This document shows positions 1 through 7,716 of a DNA stretch of 32,394 bases, piece after piece. Source of the stretch: an uncultured Clostridia bacterium (GTDB lineage: Bacteria > Bacillota > Clostridia > Christensenellales > Aristaeellaceae). The DNA is taken from NCBI GenBank assembly GCA_934621485.1, contig CAKTUS010000025.1, positions 1 to 32,394 on the forward strand, written 5' to 3'. Positions within the stretch are counted from its first letter, which is position 1. Each line of letters starts with the position of its first letter. A program made the translations under genes and the position numbers. The notes under the pieces are model-generated. The model was not told where the DNA came from. It saw only the letters and a program-made list of their open reading frames with translations, and did not search any database.

Positions 1-521
1 GCGTCAGCTTCCGCCCTGGATGCAGGCTTGGCGTCAGTTTCCGTCTTGGATGCAGACTTCGCCGGTTGCTCCGCAGGCTTGGACGCTGCGGGCGCAGGCT
101 TGGCTTCGGGCTGCGCTGCGGCGGGCTTCGCCTCAGGAGCGGGCTTAACCGCATGCTCCGCCTTGGAGGCAGGCTTTTCGGCTGCTTTGGGCGTTTCCGG
201 CGCGGCCTGTACAGGCGCTTTCTCAGGCTGCTTTTCCACCGGCTTGGTTTCCGGCTGGCTTTCGGCCTTGGGCGCGGAGGGCGCATCGTCGGTATCGGGC
301 ATGGTATAGGCCTTGGTATGCTGACTCAGCAAACGCTGCTGCTCGGCCTGCTTTTCTTCAGCGCGGCGCTGTTCCTCCTCACGCAGAAACTGGGCCTCCA
401 GCTTTTTGGCCGCCTGTGTGAGTTCGTCCGCGTTTTTGCGCATGGAAGATACCCTGCCCAGCATATTTTCCGCGCCCTTCAGCAGTTCCCTGGTGGCATC
501 CTTGAGTTTCACTTTGGTCAT
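1..521 (-). CDS. infB: Translation initiation factor IF-2, N-terminal part (runs off window)
   Basis: IF-2 is the GTPase that brings initiator tRNA to the 30S subunit. Only about 173 N-terminal residues are present and the GTPase core lies beyond base 1. What is visible begins MTKVKLKDATRELLKGAEN, a basic helical start like the IF-2 N-terminal domain, then a Glu/Gln/Lys-rich stretch and a long Ala/Pro/Lys/Glu low-complexity linker, which is usual for IF-2. The ATG at 519-521 follows a GGGGGTG ribosome site about 11 bases upstream. The identity rests mainly on position: last gene after ylxQ in the classic nusA-infB operon, 61 bases after the ylxQ stop. The open frame is not interrupted; truncation is only by the window edge. 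Confidence 0.85.
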   Translation of the reverse strand, partial: MTKVKLKDATRELLKGAENMLGRVSSMRKNADELTQAAKKLEAQFLREEEQRRAEEKQAEQQRLLSQHTKAYTMPDTDDAPSAPKAESQPETKPVEKQPEKAPVQAAPETPKAAEKPASKAEHAVKPAPEAKPAAAQPEAKPAPAASKPAEQPAKSASKTETDAKPASRAEAD

Positions 522-582
522 TGTAGCGCTTGCACCCCCGCATGAATTTGCTAGTGTGTTCTATCAATGGGTTTGTGGCTTT

Positions 583-906
583 TTACAGCCGGGGTTCGTT
601 TTCCAAAAGAGACAGCAGCTTCTGCGCCATGCCGTCCGCCCGAAAGGCGACGACCATACGGCCTTTTTTGCCGATGGCATGCCCAAGCGTTCCGGCAGAG
701 AGCGCGTACAGCGGCGTATTGTGGCTGTGAGCGGCGTCCGTCAGGCGTTTTTGCGTGTTTTCAGACGCAGAAACGTCCATCAGAACCAGCGCAGCTGCAT
801 CGGAGCGAATCAGCTCAACGCAGGCCTCCTGTCCGCTGATGACGCGGCCCGCTTTATAGCAGAGCCCCAGAAAACCGGTAACACGTTCCTCGGTTTGCGG
901 GCTCAT
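583..906 (-). CDS. ylxQ: YlxQ, L7Ae-family RNA-binding protein
   Basis: A 107-residue protein of the L7Ae/L30e/S12e fold, which binds kink-turn RNA. Visible family features are the N-terminal FLGLCYKAGRVISGQE segment (about residues 12-27), the central LVLMDVSASENTQKRL strand-helix and the late GHAIGKKGRMVVAF segment. The length is standard. Its ATG overlaps the ylxR stop (ATGA, 903-906), so the two are probably translationally coupled. It sits between ylxR and infB as in most Firmicutes. The family is thought to be ribosome-associated but its exact job is not settled. Confidence 0.9.
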   Translation of the reverse strand: MSPQTEERVTGFLGLCYKAGRVISGQEACVELIRSDAAALVLMDVSASENTQKRLTDAAHSHNTPLYALSAGTLGHAIGKKGRMVVAFRADGMAQKLLSLLENEPRL

Positions 907-1193
907 GGCTGGGCCTCCTTGAGCAGCCGCTGCATGGTTTCCATCAGCTGTGCGTTAATTTCGGGGCTCAGCTTTACCTCCAGCTGGCGGTCCAGCTGCC
1001 CCTGCTTGAGCGCGCGGCGCAGGCAGTCTGCGTTATAGCAACAGTATGCGCCGCGTCCCGGTTTTTTGCCGGTGGCGTCCAGCGACACCGTGCCCTCGGG
1101 GGAGCGCACCGCGCGCAGCAACTCCTTTTTGGGCTTCATTTCACGGCAACCCACGCACATACGCATGGGAATTTTGCGCGGCTTCGGCGGCAT
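903..1193 (-). CDS. ylxR: YlxR, DUF448 RNA-binding protein
   Basis: A 96-residue protein of the YlxR family. The motif RMCVGCREMKPKKEL (residues about 11-25) and GRGAYCCYNADCLRRA (about 47-62) are the family hallmarks. Family structures and reported work point to nucleic-acid binding, with a proposed link to RNase P. I chose the ATG at 1191-1193 because it starts the conserved MPPKPRKIPMR segment and has GGAAGGAG just upstream; a longer reading frame runs upstream but lies inside nusA. The gene begins 34 bases after nusA and overlaps ylxQ by four bases. Confidence 0.92.
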   Translation of the reverse strand: MPPKPRKIPMRMCVGCREMKPKKELLRAVRSPEGTVSLDATGKKPGRGAYCCYNADCLRRALKQGQLDRQLEVKLSPEINAQLMETMQRLLKEAQP

Positions 1194-1227
1194 GCTGTTT
1201 CTCTCCTTCCAAAATGTAGGGACGGGC

Positions 1228-2481
1228 TTACAGGGTATCGTCCTCGTCGTCGCTGGCTTCCAGCGGCAAATCGCGCAGCTCCGGCAGGCCGGACTGCTGC
1301 ATATCCTCCAGGGAGGCGGGCTCGCTGAAGTATTCCTGGAAGCCCATGGGCTCCTCCGAAACGGTGTCCTCCTCCGGCATGTCAAACATCTGAGCGGCCT
1401 GGCTCTGGCTCTTAATGTCGATACGCCAGCCGGTAAGCTTGGCGGCCAGGCGGGCGTTCTGGCCCTCTTTGCCGATGGCCAGGCTCAGCTGGTTATCGGG
1501 CACCACGACGCGGCAGGCTTTTTCGTTTTCCGCCACAAACACGCTGAGCACATGAGCCGGGTTCAGGGCGTTGGCGATAAACTCCGCCGGATCGGCCGAC
1601 CATTTGATGATATCGATCTTTTCGTTCTTCAGTTCGGCAACCACCTTTTCCACCCGGTTGCCGCGGGGGCCTACGCAGGCGCCCACAGGGTCGATGGTGA
1701 GCTCGGTGGAGTGCACGGCCATTTTGGTGCGGCTGCCGGCTTCACGCGCGATGGACTTGATTTGCACCACGCCGGCGGCGATTTCGGGCACTTCCATTTC
1801 AAACAGACGCTTCACCAGGCCTGGGTGGATGCGACTGACACGCACCTGCGGGCCGCGCAGCATTTCACGGCCGGTGCGGTTCACCTCCAGCACGTACACC
1901 TTGATGTGGTCGTCAATATGATATTCCTCGCCGGGCATATATTCGCTGGGTTCCAAAATGCCTTCGGTGCGACCCAGTTCCACATACACGCCGCGGGGCT
2001 CCACCCGCTGCACGATGGCGGTCAGAATTTCGTTTTCCTTTTCGGAATACTCATCGTAAATCTTCCCCTGCTCCGCCTCGCGGATGCGCTGCATAATCAC
2101 CTGCTTGGCCGTTTGAGCGGCGGTGCGCAAAAAACCGCTGGGGGTTACGTCAATTTCGGCAATATCGCCCATGCGGTAGTCGGAGCGAATCTTGAGGGCG
2201 TCTTCCAGGGTGATCTGGTTGGCGGGGTCCTCAATTTCATCGGTGATGGCCTTACGGGCCAGTACATGAACCGCGCCGGTGGCGCGGTCCAGCGTAACGC
2301 TCAGGTTGGCGGGAGGGTTTTCATCCCGGGAAACGTTCTTTTTATAGGCAGCCTTCAGGGCCTCCTCGATGGCGCTGTACAGCAGCTCCTCGTTAATATC
2401 CTTTTCATGGGCCAGCGCCTTTACGGCCGCGATGATCTCCGCCTGTCCGCCAGGCTGCTGGGTCTTTTTGGTAGCTCTCAT
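1228..2481 (-). CDS. nusA: Transcription termination/antitermination protein NusA
   Basis: NusA binds RNA polymerase and nascent RNA and controls pausing, termination and antitermination. The 417-residue protein shows the N-terminal polymerase-binding domain (IIAAVKALAHEKDINEELL, from about residue 16), an S1 domain (ILTAIVQRVEPRGVYVELG, about 152-170) and two KH domains, with VGACVGPRGNRVEKVVAEL (about 270-290) and LSLAIGKEGQNARLAAKLTG (about 331-350) as their GxxG loops. The C-terminus is a short acidic tail without the proteobacterial AR repeats, as expected for Gram-positive NusA. GGGAGAG precedes the ATG. It lies 21 bases after rimP. Confidence 0.97.
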   Translation of the reverse strand: MRATKKTQQPGGQAEIIAAVKALAHEKDINEELLYSAIEEALKAAYKKNVSRDENPPANLSVTLDRATGAVHVLARKAITDEIEDPANQITLEDALKIRSDYRMGDIAEIDVTPSGFLRTAAQTAKQVIMQRIREAEQGKIYDEYSEKENEILTAIVQRVEPRGVYVELGRTEGILEPSEYMPGEEYHIDDHIKVYVLEVNRTGREMLRGPQVRVSRIHPGLVKRLFEMEVPEIAAGVVQIKSIAREAGSRTKMAVHSTELTIDPVGACVGPRGNRVEKVVAELKNEKIDIIKWSADPAEFIANALNPAHVLSVFVAENEKACRVVVPDNQLSLAIGKEGQNARLAAKLTGWRIDIKSQSQAAQMFDMPEEDTVSEEPMGFQEYFSEPASLEDMQQSGLPELRDLPLEASDDEDDTL

Positions 2482-2502
2482 GATGATCTCTCCCTGCCTT
2501 CT

Positions 2503-3021
2503 CTATTCTTCTTCGTCGAAAATCACATCGCTGAAATCGTCTTCATCCAGCTCGATCACGGGCTTCACCAGCGCCACGTCCTTGCGGGCGAAGGTAAGGG
2601 GCGCGTTTGCCGCGTCGGCGATGGTTACGGTTTCCTCGTCCATGGCGCTCAGCGTGCCCCGGAACAGCTTTACGCCGTCTTTGGCGGCAAACAGCTTGAC
2701 CTCTACCACGTTGCCGCGGTTTTTTTCAAAATCGCGCATGGTTTTGATGGGCCGGTCTACGCCGGGACTGGATACCTCCATGATATCGTAGTCAATATCC
2801 TCCAGCATGGGCTGAAGCTTTTTGTGGTACTTTTCGCAGTCGTCCAGCGAAAGGCCGCCTTCCTTATCGACAAACACGCACAGGCATTTGCCACGGCTTT
2901 CCTTTTGCAGGGTTACCTCCACCAGCTCCAGCCCCATCTCGCCGGCCACGGCGGCGGCGCGCTGCTCTACGGCCTGCACCGGAGTTGCTTTTGCGCTGCG
3001 AGCGCTTTTAGACTTCGCCAT
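2503..3021 (-). CDS. rimP: Ribosome maturation factor RimP
   Basis: RimP assists 30S subunit assembly. The 172-residue protein has the two-domain pattern: an N-terminal alpha/beta domain (GLELVEVTLQKESRGKCLCV, then the KYHKKLQPMLEDID helix and the diagnostic MEVSSPGVDRPIKTMRDFE, about residues 88-106) and a C-terminal SH3-like domain ending in an acidic tail. I chose the ATG at 3019-3021 (MAKSKSARSA) because GGAGAG lies just upstream; an in-frame ATG 54 bases further up has no such site and would add an unconserved extension. It is the first gene of the rimP-nusA-ylxR-ylxQ-infB operon. Confidence 0.94.
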   Translation of the reverse strand: MAKSKSARSAKATPVQAVEQRAAAVAGEMGLELVEVTLQKESRGKCLCVFVDKEGGLSLDDCEKYHKKLQPMLEDIDYDIMEVSSPGVDRPIKTMRDFEKNRGNVVEVKLFAAKDGVKLFRGTLSAMDEETVTIADAANAPLTFARKDVALVKPVIELDEDDFSDVIFDEEE

Positions 3022-3215
3022 TGTTTCTCTCCATTTCTTTGCCTGAGGCAAAAAACCAATCAAAAAGAGTGGCATGCCGCCGCCTTGCCCCTGCTGCGCG
3101 CCGGTTCAAAACACGCCTCCGCTTATCGAAGGAAAGAGCGCCGCCAAAGCGCCCCGCGCAACAAGGGAAAAAGCAACGTCCACTCTTTTTACGAAAAACC
3201 CTTCTTTCTGCGATG
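3022..3215 (-). promoter_or_regulatory. Long structured 5' leader of the rimP-nusA operon
   Basis: About 195 bases separate the predicted start site from rimP. An 11-base perfect inverted repeat (3062-3072 with 3180-3190) can close a large domain holding GC-rich helices (GGCGCT/AGCGCC near 3138-3148). A small hairpin TTTGCC-TCA-GGCAAA lies just before the ribosome site. U-rich runs follow the closing stem. No small reading frame stands out. The shape suggests post-transcriptional control of the operon, but this is inference. Confidence 0.45.
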
Positions 3216-3222
3216 TCGGGTC

Positions 3223-3251
3223 GTTATACACAGTCAAAACAGCATGCTCAA
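3223..3251 (-). promoter_or_regulatory. SigA-type promoter for rimP-nusA-infB
   Basis: Reading the minus strand, TTGAGC (3246-3251) is followed by exactly 17 bases and then TATAAC (3223-3228). This is the best match between rimP and the upstream histidine kinase gene. Transcription would start near 3215. Confidence 0.7.
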
Positions 3252-3308
3252 GCAAGCCTTTCACAGTATACCACAAGGATTTTGGAAATACAAGCAAAAA
3301 GGAGAAAA

Positions 3309-3328
3309 AAGCGACGGCGGCTTTTTTT
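3309..3328 (-). terminator. Possible terminator after the histidine kinase gene
   Basis: On the minus strand the sequence reads AAAAAAGC, seven bases, GCTTTTTT, about 20 bases after the kinase stop. It is an A/T-run hairpin with only two GC pairs, so weak but of the usual bidirectional form. A second small stem (GGCG/CGCC) lies just before it. Confidence 0.4.
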
Positions 3329-3347
3329 CTTTGGCGGAGCGGACGCC

Positions 3348-5141
3348 TCAGCGCGGCGCGTCGTGCGGCCGGCTCATGGCTTTGGGCAGGCGAACGCTTA
3401 CCACGGTTCCCTGATTCTTCCGACTGGCGATTTGCAGGCCGTAATCTTCGCCGTACAGGAGCTTGATGCGTTTGTTGGTATTATACAGACCGATGTGGTC
3501 GCTGCTTTCCTGGGCGGCGTTGCGCAGCCGCCGCTGCACATAGGCCAGCCGCTCCGCGTCCATGCCCGCGCCGTCGTCCTTTACGCAAAGCTCAATCAGG
3601 GTTCCCAAATCGCTGATTTGAACGGTGATATGCGACTTTTCCTTCTTTTGCTTAATGCCGTGATAGATGCAGTTTTCCAAAAGCGGCTGCAAAAGGAGCT
3701 TCATGACGGGAACTTCCATCAGCGCCGGCGGGCAGTCCAGGCAAAAATCAAACCGGTCGGAATAGCGAATCCTTTGAATGGCCAGGTAGCTGTTGGTAAT
3801 TTGAATTTCCTCGGAAAGGGGCACGGAGTCGTCTTTGGTGTCCAGGGCGTAGTGCAGGATATCGCTCAGGTTTTCAATCATGGCGCTGGCTTCGTTGGGG
3901 CCGCCCGTCAGGGCCACCGTTTTCCAGTTGATGGTTTCCATGGTGTTAAACAGAAAATGCGGATTCAGCTGGGACTGAAGCGCTACCAGCTCCAGCACCT
4001 TGTTGTAATAGGTGCGCTCGGACAGCTGAAGGGCCAGATAATCCTTTTGCAGAAACGTTTCGATTATGTTTTGCAGAATATAGCTGTACAGGTCGCCTTT
4101 GGGCGCGGCTTCGGCAACGGGCAGGCCGCGCTTGGCATGGTCGATGGCGTCAATCACGTTTTGCAGGTCTTTGGCGTTGCGCTTGGCCAGGGAATAGGCG
4201 ATGCAGGCGCTGATGACGGTAACGGCCATCAGGGTAACGGTCATGAAGCGGGAAAGCGCAATGGAGGTGCGGTACAGCTCCGCAATGGGAATGGCGCACA
4301 GCACCTTCCAGCGGAACACGTCGGATGCGTACAGCTGCAGCGCGTATTCAGTGCCCGACAGATGGATGCGGCCCACCGCTCCCGGCTCAAGGGACGCGCC
4401 TGCCTGAGCCGCGAGCGCCGACTCGGCTTCGCCGAAGGCTGCTGCAAACAGACGGTTGCGCGCCAACGGAGTACCGTCCCTGTCCAAAAGCAGCAGCGGC
4501 ATGTCTTCGGCCAGCGTGTCCAAAAGACGGGTGAGACGCTGCAGGTTGATGTTCATTACCAACACGCCCTGACTGGTGCCGTTGGTGTGAAGCCGGCGGT
4601 AAACCGTGAGCAGCTTGGACGCGCCGGCATAGGCCGCAGGCGCGCTGCGCAGCTGCACCCACTCCGCCTGGCCGGCCGGCATGGCCTGGTAAGCCGCGTA
4701 CCAGGCCGTATCTGCAAAATGATCCAGGCTGGAAATACGGTTGCTGCTGGAAAGAAAAAACGCGCCCCCTACGTCGTAATACAGGTACATGGAGTCGATG
4801 TACTCATTGGAAACGGCGGAGGTGAACAGCATGTCGATAATAGCGCTGAACTCCCGGTATTCATCGGAACGGATGCCCCGGTCGGCGTGCGCCATGACGC
4901 TTTTGAGCCGGGTGGTAACGGCAGGATTGGTGGAAAGCTGCAGGGTAAGCTGGTCCAATTCGCGCATCACGGAGTAAACGCCCAGGCTGTAGCTGCGCAG
5001 CTTGGATTCATGCAATTCGTTAATGCCGGTGGAAATATAACGGTTGAGCAGCTCGCCTGCAAAAAGGCCCAGAATGATAATGGGGAGGAGAATGGGAATC
5101 AGCAGCTGCAAAAAAGCCTTGAGAAAAAATCGTTTGGTCAC
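3348..5141 (-). CDS. Sensor histidine kinase, YesM/LytS type
   Basis: A 597-residue membrane sensor kinase. A first transmembrane helix (about residues 9-29) is followed by an extracytoplasmic sensing region of about 260 residues (likely dCache-like), a second helix (about 297-320), a HAMP-like linker and the His_kinase domain with LQSQLNPHFLFN; the phosphoacceptor is His395. The ATPase domain has the N-box LLENCIYHGIKQK and G-box DDGAGMD and GLYNTNKRIKLLYG. The gene starts with GTG overlapping the regulator stop (GTGA, 5138-5141), so the pair is coupled. Kinases of this class with YesN partners usually sense sugars or oligosaccharides and control nearby CUT1 transporters; here the transporter is divergently transcribed at 6303. 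The ligand is unknown. Confidence 0.93.
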   Translation of the reverse strand: MTKRFFLKAFLQLLIPILLPIIILGLFAGELLNRYISTGINELHESKLRSYSLGVYSVMRELDQLTLQLSTNPAVTTRLKSVMAHADRGIRSDEYREFSAIIDMLFTSAVSNEYIDSMYLYYDVGGAFFLSSSNRISSLDHFADTAWYAAYQAMPAGQAEWVQLRSAPAAYAGASKLLTVYRRLHTNGTSQGVLVMNINLQRLTRLLDTLAEDMPLLLLDRDGTPLARNRLFAAAFGEAESALAAQAGASLEPGAVGRIHLSGTEYALQLYASDVFRWKVLCAIPIAELYRTSIALSRFMTVTLMAVTVISACIAYSLAKRNAKDLQNVIDAIDHAKRGLPVAEAAPKGDLYSYILQNIIETFLQKDYLALQLSERTYYNKVLELVALQSQLNPHFLFNTMETINWKTVALTGGPNEASAMIENLSDILHYALDTKDDSVPLSEEIQITNSYLAIQRIRYSDRFDFCLDCPPALMEVPVMKLLLQPLLENCIYHGIKQKKEKSHITVQISDLGTLIELCVKDDGAGMDAERLAYVQRRLRNAAQESSDHIGLYNTNKRIKLLYGEDYGLQIASRKNQGTVVSVRLPKAMSRPHDAPR

Positions 5142-5902
5142 AGGCGTTCATCCTTTTGGCCGGCTCGCACATTCAGCTTTCGGTAATCCTTGGGCGTTAC
5201 CGAAAAAAAGGCGCGAAAGCTTCGGGTAAAGCTGTTGGAGGCCATATAGCCCACCTGCCGGCTGATGTCGCTGACCGGCTGGTCCGTTTCCTGCAAAAGC
5301 CGCGCCGCTTCCTTCATGCGAATCCGCAGAAGATAATCGGAAAACTTTTCCCTGGTTTTTTGATGAAAGTAGCTGCTGAGATAGTTGGCGTTCATTCGGA
5401 AGTGGAAGGCCACGCCGTCCAGGCTGGCGGTTTCCAGATGGGAGCGGATAAAGCGCTTGATTTCATGAATCAGGTCGTTAGGCCCGTCCGCTTCCGCGGC
5501 CGGGGCGCTTTGCTCAAGGACGTTTTTGGCGTCCAGCTCCTGACGAATGTTCAAAAAGGTTTCCGTCAGCTTGCTGTGATGGGTGGGCTTCACCATATAG
5601 TGCTTTACGCCCAGGGCCATTACCTGCTGGGCGTAGTCAAAGTCGCGATATCCGCTGAGCACCACGATGGGAACGTGGTTTTGCATTTCCCGGATGCGGC
5701 GGATAAAAGCGATGCCGTCCATATCCGGCATGCGGATGTCGGTTAGAATCGCGTCCACGGAATGGTCGCGCAGGTAGCCGATGGCGTCTGCCGCGCAGCC
5801 AAAGTCCGCCGCTACCTGAAAGCCGATGGTTTGCCAGGGAAAGTAGTTTTTAAGACCGTTGCGGATTTCGTCCTCATCGTCCAGAAGCAATAATGAATAC
5901 AT
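5138..5902 (-). CDS. Response regulator, YesN type (REC + AraC HTH)
   Basis: A 254-residue regulator. Residues 1-120 form a receiver domain with the acidic pair D8-D9-E10, phosphoacceptor Asp55 (ILTDIRMPDMDG), the Ser of VVLSGY and Lys of MVKPT. Residues about 150-245 are an AraC-type double helix-turn-helix (MNANYLSSYFHQKTREKF and DISRQVGYMASNSFTRSFRA split over two motifs). It lacks the long middle region of larger YesN proteins. ATG at 5900-5902 follows GGAGAGGAAC. It is first in a two-gene operon with the kinase and most likely activates the divergent transporter operon. Confidence 0.93.
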   Translation of the reverse strand: MYSLLLLDDEDEIRNGLKNYFPWQTIGFQVAADFGCAADAIGYLRDHSVDAILTDIRMPDMDGIAFIRRIREMQNHVPIVVLSGYRDFDYAQQVMALGVKHYMVKPTHHSKLTETFLNIRQELDAKNVLEQSAPAAEADGPNDLIHEIKRFIRSHLETASLDGVAFHFRMNANYLSSYFHQKTREKFSDYLLRIRMKEAARLLQETDQPVSDISRQVGYMASNSFTRSFRAFFSVTPKDYRKLNVRAGQKDERL

Positions 5903-5929
5903 TTGTTCCTCTCCTCCCCGCTGTGTGAT

Positions 5930-5959
5930 ATTGTATCATGGACGGCTGGATTTACACAA
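5930..5959 (-). promoter_or_regulatory. Putative promoter of the two-component operon
   Basis: Minus strand: TTGTGT (5954-5959), 18 bases, TACAAT (5930-5935), about 27 bases before the regulator ATG. The -35 is only a half match. Confidence 0.45.
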
Positions 5960-6081
5960 GCGGAGCCGCGCCGGGAAGTTTGTTTTCAAAGGTTTTGCGT
6001 GAAATATTCATTTTGGCTCTTTTTCTACAGAATTGCACATTTTGATTCTGCGTTTTAGCGCATTGTACAAAAATATGCCCA

Positions 6082-6110
6082 TTTTTTTGGAAAAAGACTT
6101 GGGCTATAAT
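6082..6110 (+). promoter_or_regulatory. Promoter of the sugar transporter operon, consensus -10 but no good -35
   Basis: A perfect TATAAT (6105-6110) has only a T-run where the -35 should be (6082-6087). A consensus -10 without a -35 fits activator-dependent transcription, and the divergent YesN regulator is the obvious candidate. CATTTTG occurs at 6009-6015 and 6038-6044, and CATTTTTTTGG at 6080-6090, on the same strand; these could be regulator half-sites. About 185 bases of leader follow, including the hairpin GGGCA/TGCCC near 6173-6190. Confidence 0.55.
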
Positions 6111-6242
6111 GAAACCAGCAAAAGGCAAGCGGCCTGGCTTGTGGAAGAACCGCCTGGGGCGGCTGAGCGAAGGGCATGTCCCTTGCCCGCAAAGCCCGCC
6201 GACAAGCGCAAAGAGCGGAAAACAAACGCTGCGCTCGCTCCG

Positions 6243-6256
6243 GGTAAACGTTTCCC
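6243..6256 (+). promoter_or_regulatory. Weak cre-like (CcpA) site
   Basis: GGTAAACGTTTCCC matches 11 of 14 positions of the TGWAANCGNTNWCA consensus, with the AAACGTTT core intact. It lies in the leader downstream of the promoter, where CcpA roadblock sites occur. A single imperfect match, so tentative. Confidence 0.25.
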
Positions 6257-6302
6257 ACGGCTTGAGGTCAACGGCCTAACAACAGGATAGGGAGGCACAC
6301 AC

Positions 6303-7583
6303 ATGAAAAGAACTTTCTGCAAATGGATCAGCCTGCTGCTGGCAGCCGTGCTGACAATGGGCCTGATCGGCTCCGCCGCCGCCGAGGACGTAACGCTGCG
6401 TTTCTCCTGGTGGGGCTCCGACACTCGCCATCAAGCCACGCTGGCCGCCATCGAGCTCTATGAATCCCGCAACCCCGGCGTAAGAATCGTTGGCGAATAC
6501 GGCGCGTTCGATTCTTTCTATCAGAAGCTGGTTACCCAGCTGACCGGCGGCACGGAGCCGGACATTATCACCGTGGACTACAAATGGGTGAGCAACCTGC
6601 TGGAAATGGGCCGCCCCTTTGTGAACGCTTACGACCTGACCGATATCATCGACATGAGCGGCTTTGACATGGATTTCGCCCGCATTTACGGCGGCAACGA
6701 CGAATACCTGATCGGCCTGCCCGTGGGCGTAAACGGCATGGGCTACATGTATAATGTGGAATTCCTCAAGGAAATGGGCGTTGATCCTTCCGACAGCTGG
6801 ACCTGGGACGATGTGATTGCCTACGGCAAGCAGGTGCAGGAGAAGGACGCTTCCAAACACTTGCTGTACAACAATGCCGAGCACTGGATGTACCTGGTGA
6901 AAACCATGCTGAAGCAAAAGACCGGCAATACCATCATCAAGGATGATTTAACCCTGGGCTATGAGCTGCAGGACCTGGTAGAGGTGTTTGACTACTGCGC
7001 CGAGCTGGTGGCTACCGGCACCGTGCCCTCCTTTGAAGAAGGCGTGCTGTACGAAACGGTGTACGCCGACCAGAACCCCAATTGGCTCAACGGCAACTTC
7101 GGCATTTTCCCCACCAGTTCTTCGCTGTATCCGGGAATCATGGCTGCCAGCGAGTTTGAGGTTTCCAGCATGCGCTACCCTGTGGCCGCCGATGCGGTGG
7201 ACCCCGGTATTCTGGTTACCCCCTCCATGTTCCTGACTGTGTCCGCCAATTCTCCTCATGCGGAAATTGCCGCCGATTTCATCAATTTCATGCTTAACGA
7301 TCCGGAAGCCATCGCCATTCTGAAGGATACCCGCGGAATTCCCGTGAATGAAAAGGCCAAGGCCCAGCTGGTAGAAGCCGACGTTATCATTCCCCAGGTG
7401 TCCAGCATGGTGGCTCAGGCCATGACCGGCGCCGGTATTGCCGAAAACGCCCCCAGCCTGAACACCGAGGTGATCAGCCTGATTAAGGACTATGTGCAGC
7501 AGGTTGGCTACGGCACGCTGACGCCCGAGCAGGCCGCCGAAGACTTTACCCGCGAGCTGCAGTTCATCATTGATTCTCTCTAA
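6303..7583 (+). CDS. Extracellular sugar-binding protein of a CUT1 ABC transporter
   Basis: A 426-residue family-1 solute-binding protein. It has an N-terminal signal peptide (KR, hydrophobic core, GSAAAED) and binding-protein hallmarks: LRFSWWGSDTRHQATLAAIE, an early helix ending FYQKLVTQLTGGTEPDII (about residues 75-93), PVGVNGMGYMYN and TFxSAN-like FLTVSANSP. It captures a sugar or oligosaccharide and hands it to the two permeases downstream. AGGGAGG precedes the ATG. Unusually, there is no Cys lipobox at the cleavage region, so by sequence it would be released or attached some other way rather than lipid-anchored. The substrate cannot be told from sequence alone; the neighbouring glycosidase-like gene suggests an oligosaccharide. 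Confidence 0.93.
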   Translation: MKRTFCKWISLLLAAVLTMGLIGSAAAEDVTLRFSWWGSDTRHQATLAAIELYESRNPGVRIVGEYGAFDSFYQKLVTQLTGGTEPDIITVDYKWVSNLLEMGRPFVNAYDLTDIIDMSGFDMDFARIYGGNDEYLIGLPVGVNGMGYMYNVEFLKEMGVDPSDSWTWDDVIAYGKQVQEKDASKHLLYNNAEHWMYLVKTMLKQKTGNTIIKDDLTLGYELQDLVEVFDYCAELVATGTVPSFEEGVLYETVYADQNPNWLNGNFGIFPTSSSLYPGIMAASEFEVSSMRYPVAADAVDPGILVTPSMFLTVSANSPHAEIAADFINFMLNDPEAIAILKDTRGIPVNEKAKAQLVEADVIIPQVSSMVAQAMTGAGIAENAPSLNTEVISLIKDYVQQVGYGTLTPEQAAEDFTRELQFIIDSL

Positions 7584-7600
7584 TCGTTCCCAAATTGATG

Positions 7601-7644
7601 GGACCTGCCGCTGAAAAGAAAAGGGCGGCAGGTCCTTCTCTTTG
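7601..7644 (+). terminator. Intercistronic hairpin after the binding protein gene
   Basis: A perfect 11-bp stem (GGACCTGCCGC 7601-7611 with 7625-7635) and a 13-base purine-rich loop are followed by TTCTCTTT. Such hairpins after binding-protein genes protect the upstream mRNA and partly stop transcription, making more binding protein than permease. Confidence 0.7.
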
Positions 7645-7716
7645 AATCCTTCTTCCACCCCAACGGAACCGGCAGCAATCAAAAGCCGGATTTTCAATGA
7701 AAGCGAGGGCTGCCCG

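Noticed and set aside
1..521. Low-complexity infB linker as a pseudogene or frameshift
   Set aside because: The frame is open to the window edge and Ala/Pro/Lys/Glu linkers are normal in IF-2.
1066..5186. Very long open frames on the plus strand opposite nusA, rimP and the kinase
   Set aside because: GC-rich antisense shadows; the minus-strand genes are well-defined families. The same applies to the long minus-strand frame under 18455-21319.
7642..7716. Longer N-terminus of the first permease from a TTG
   Set aside because: No ribosome site, overlaps the intercistronic hairpin tail, and adds a segment unlike permease N-termini.
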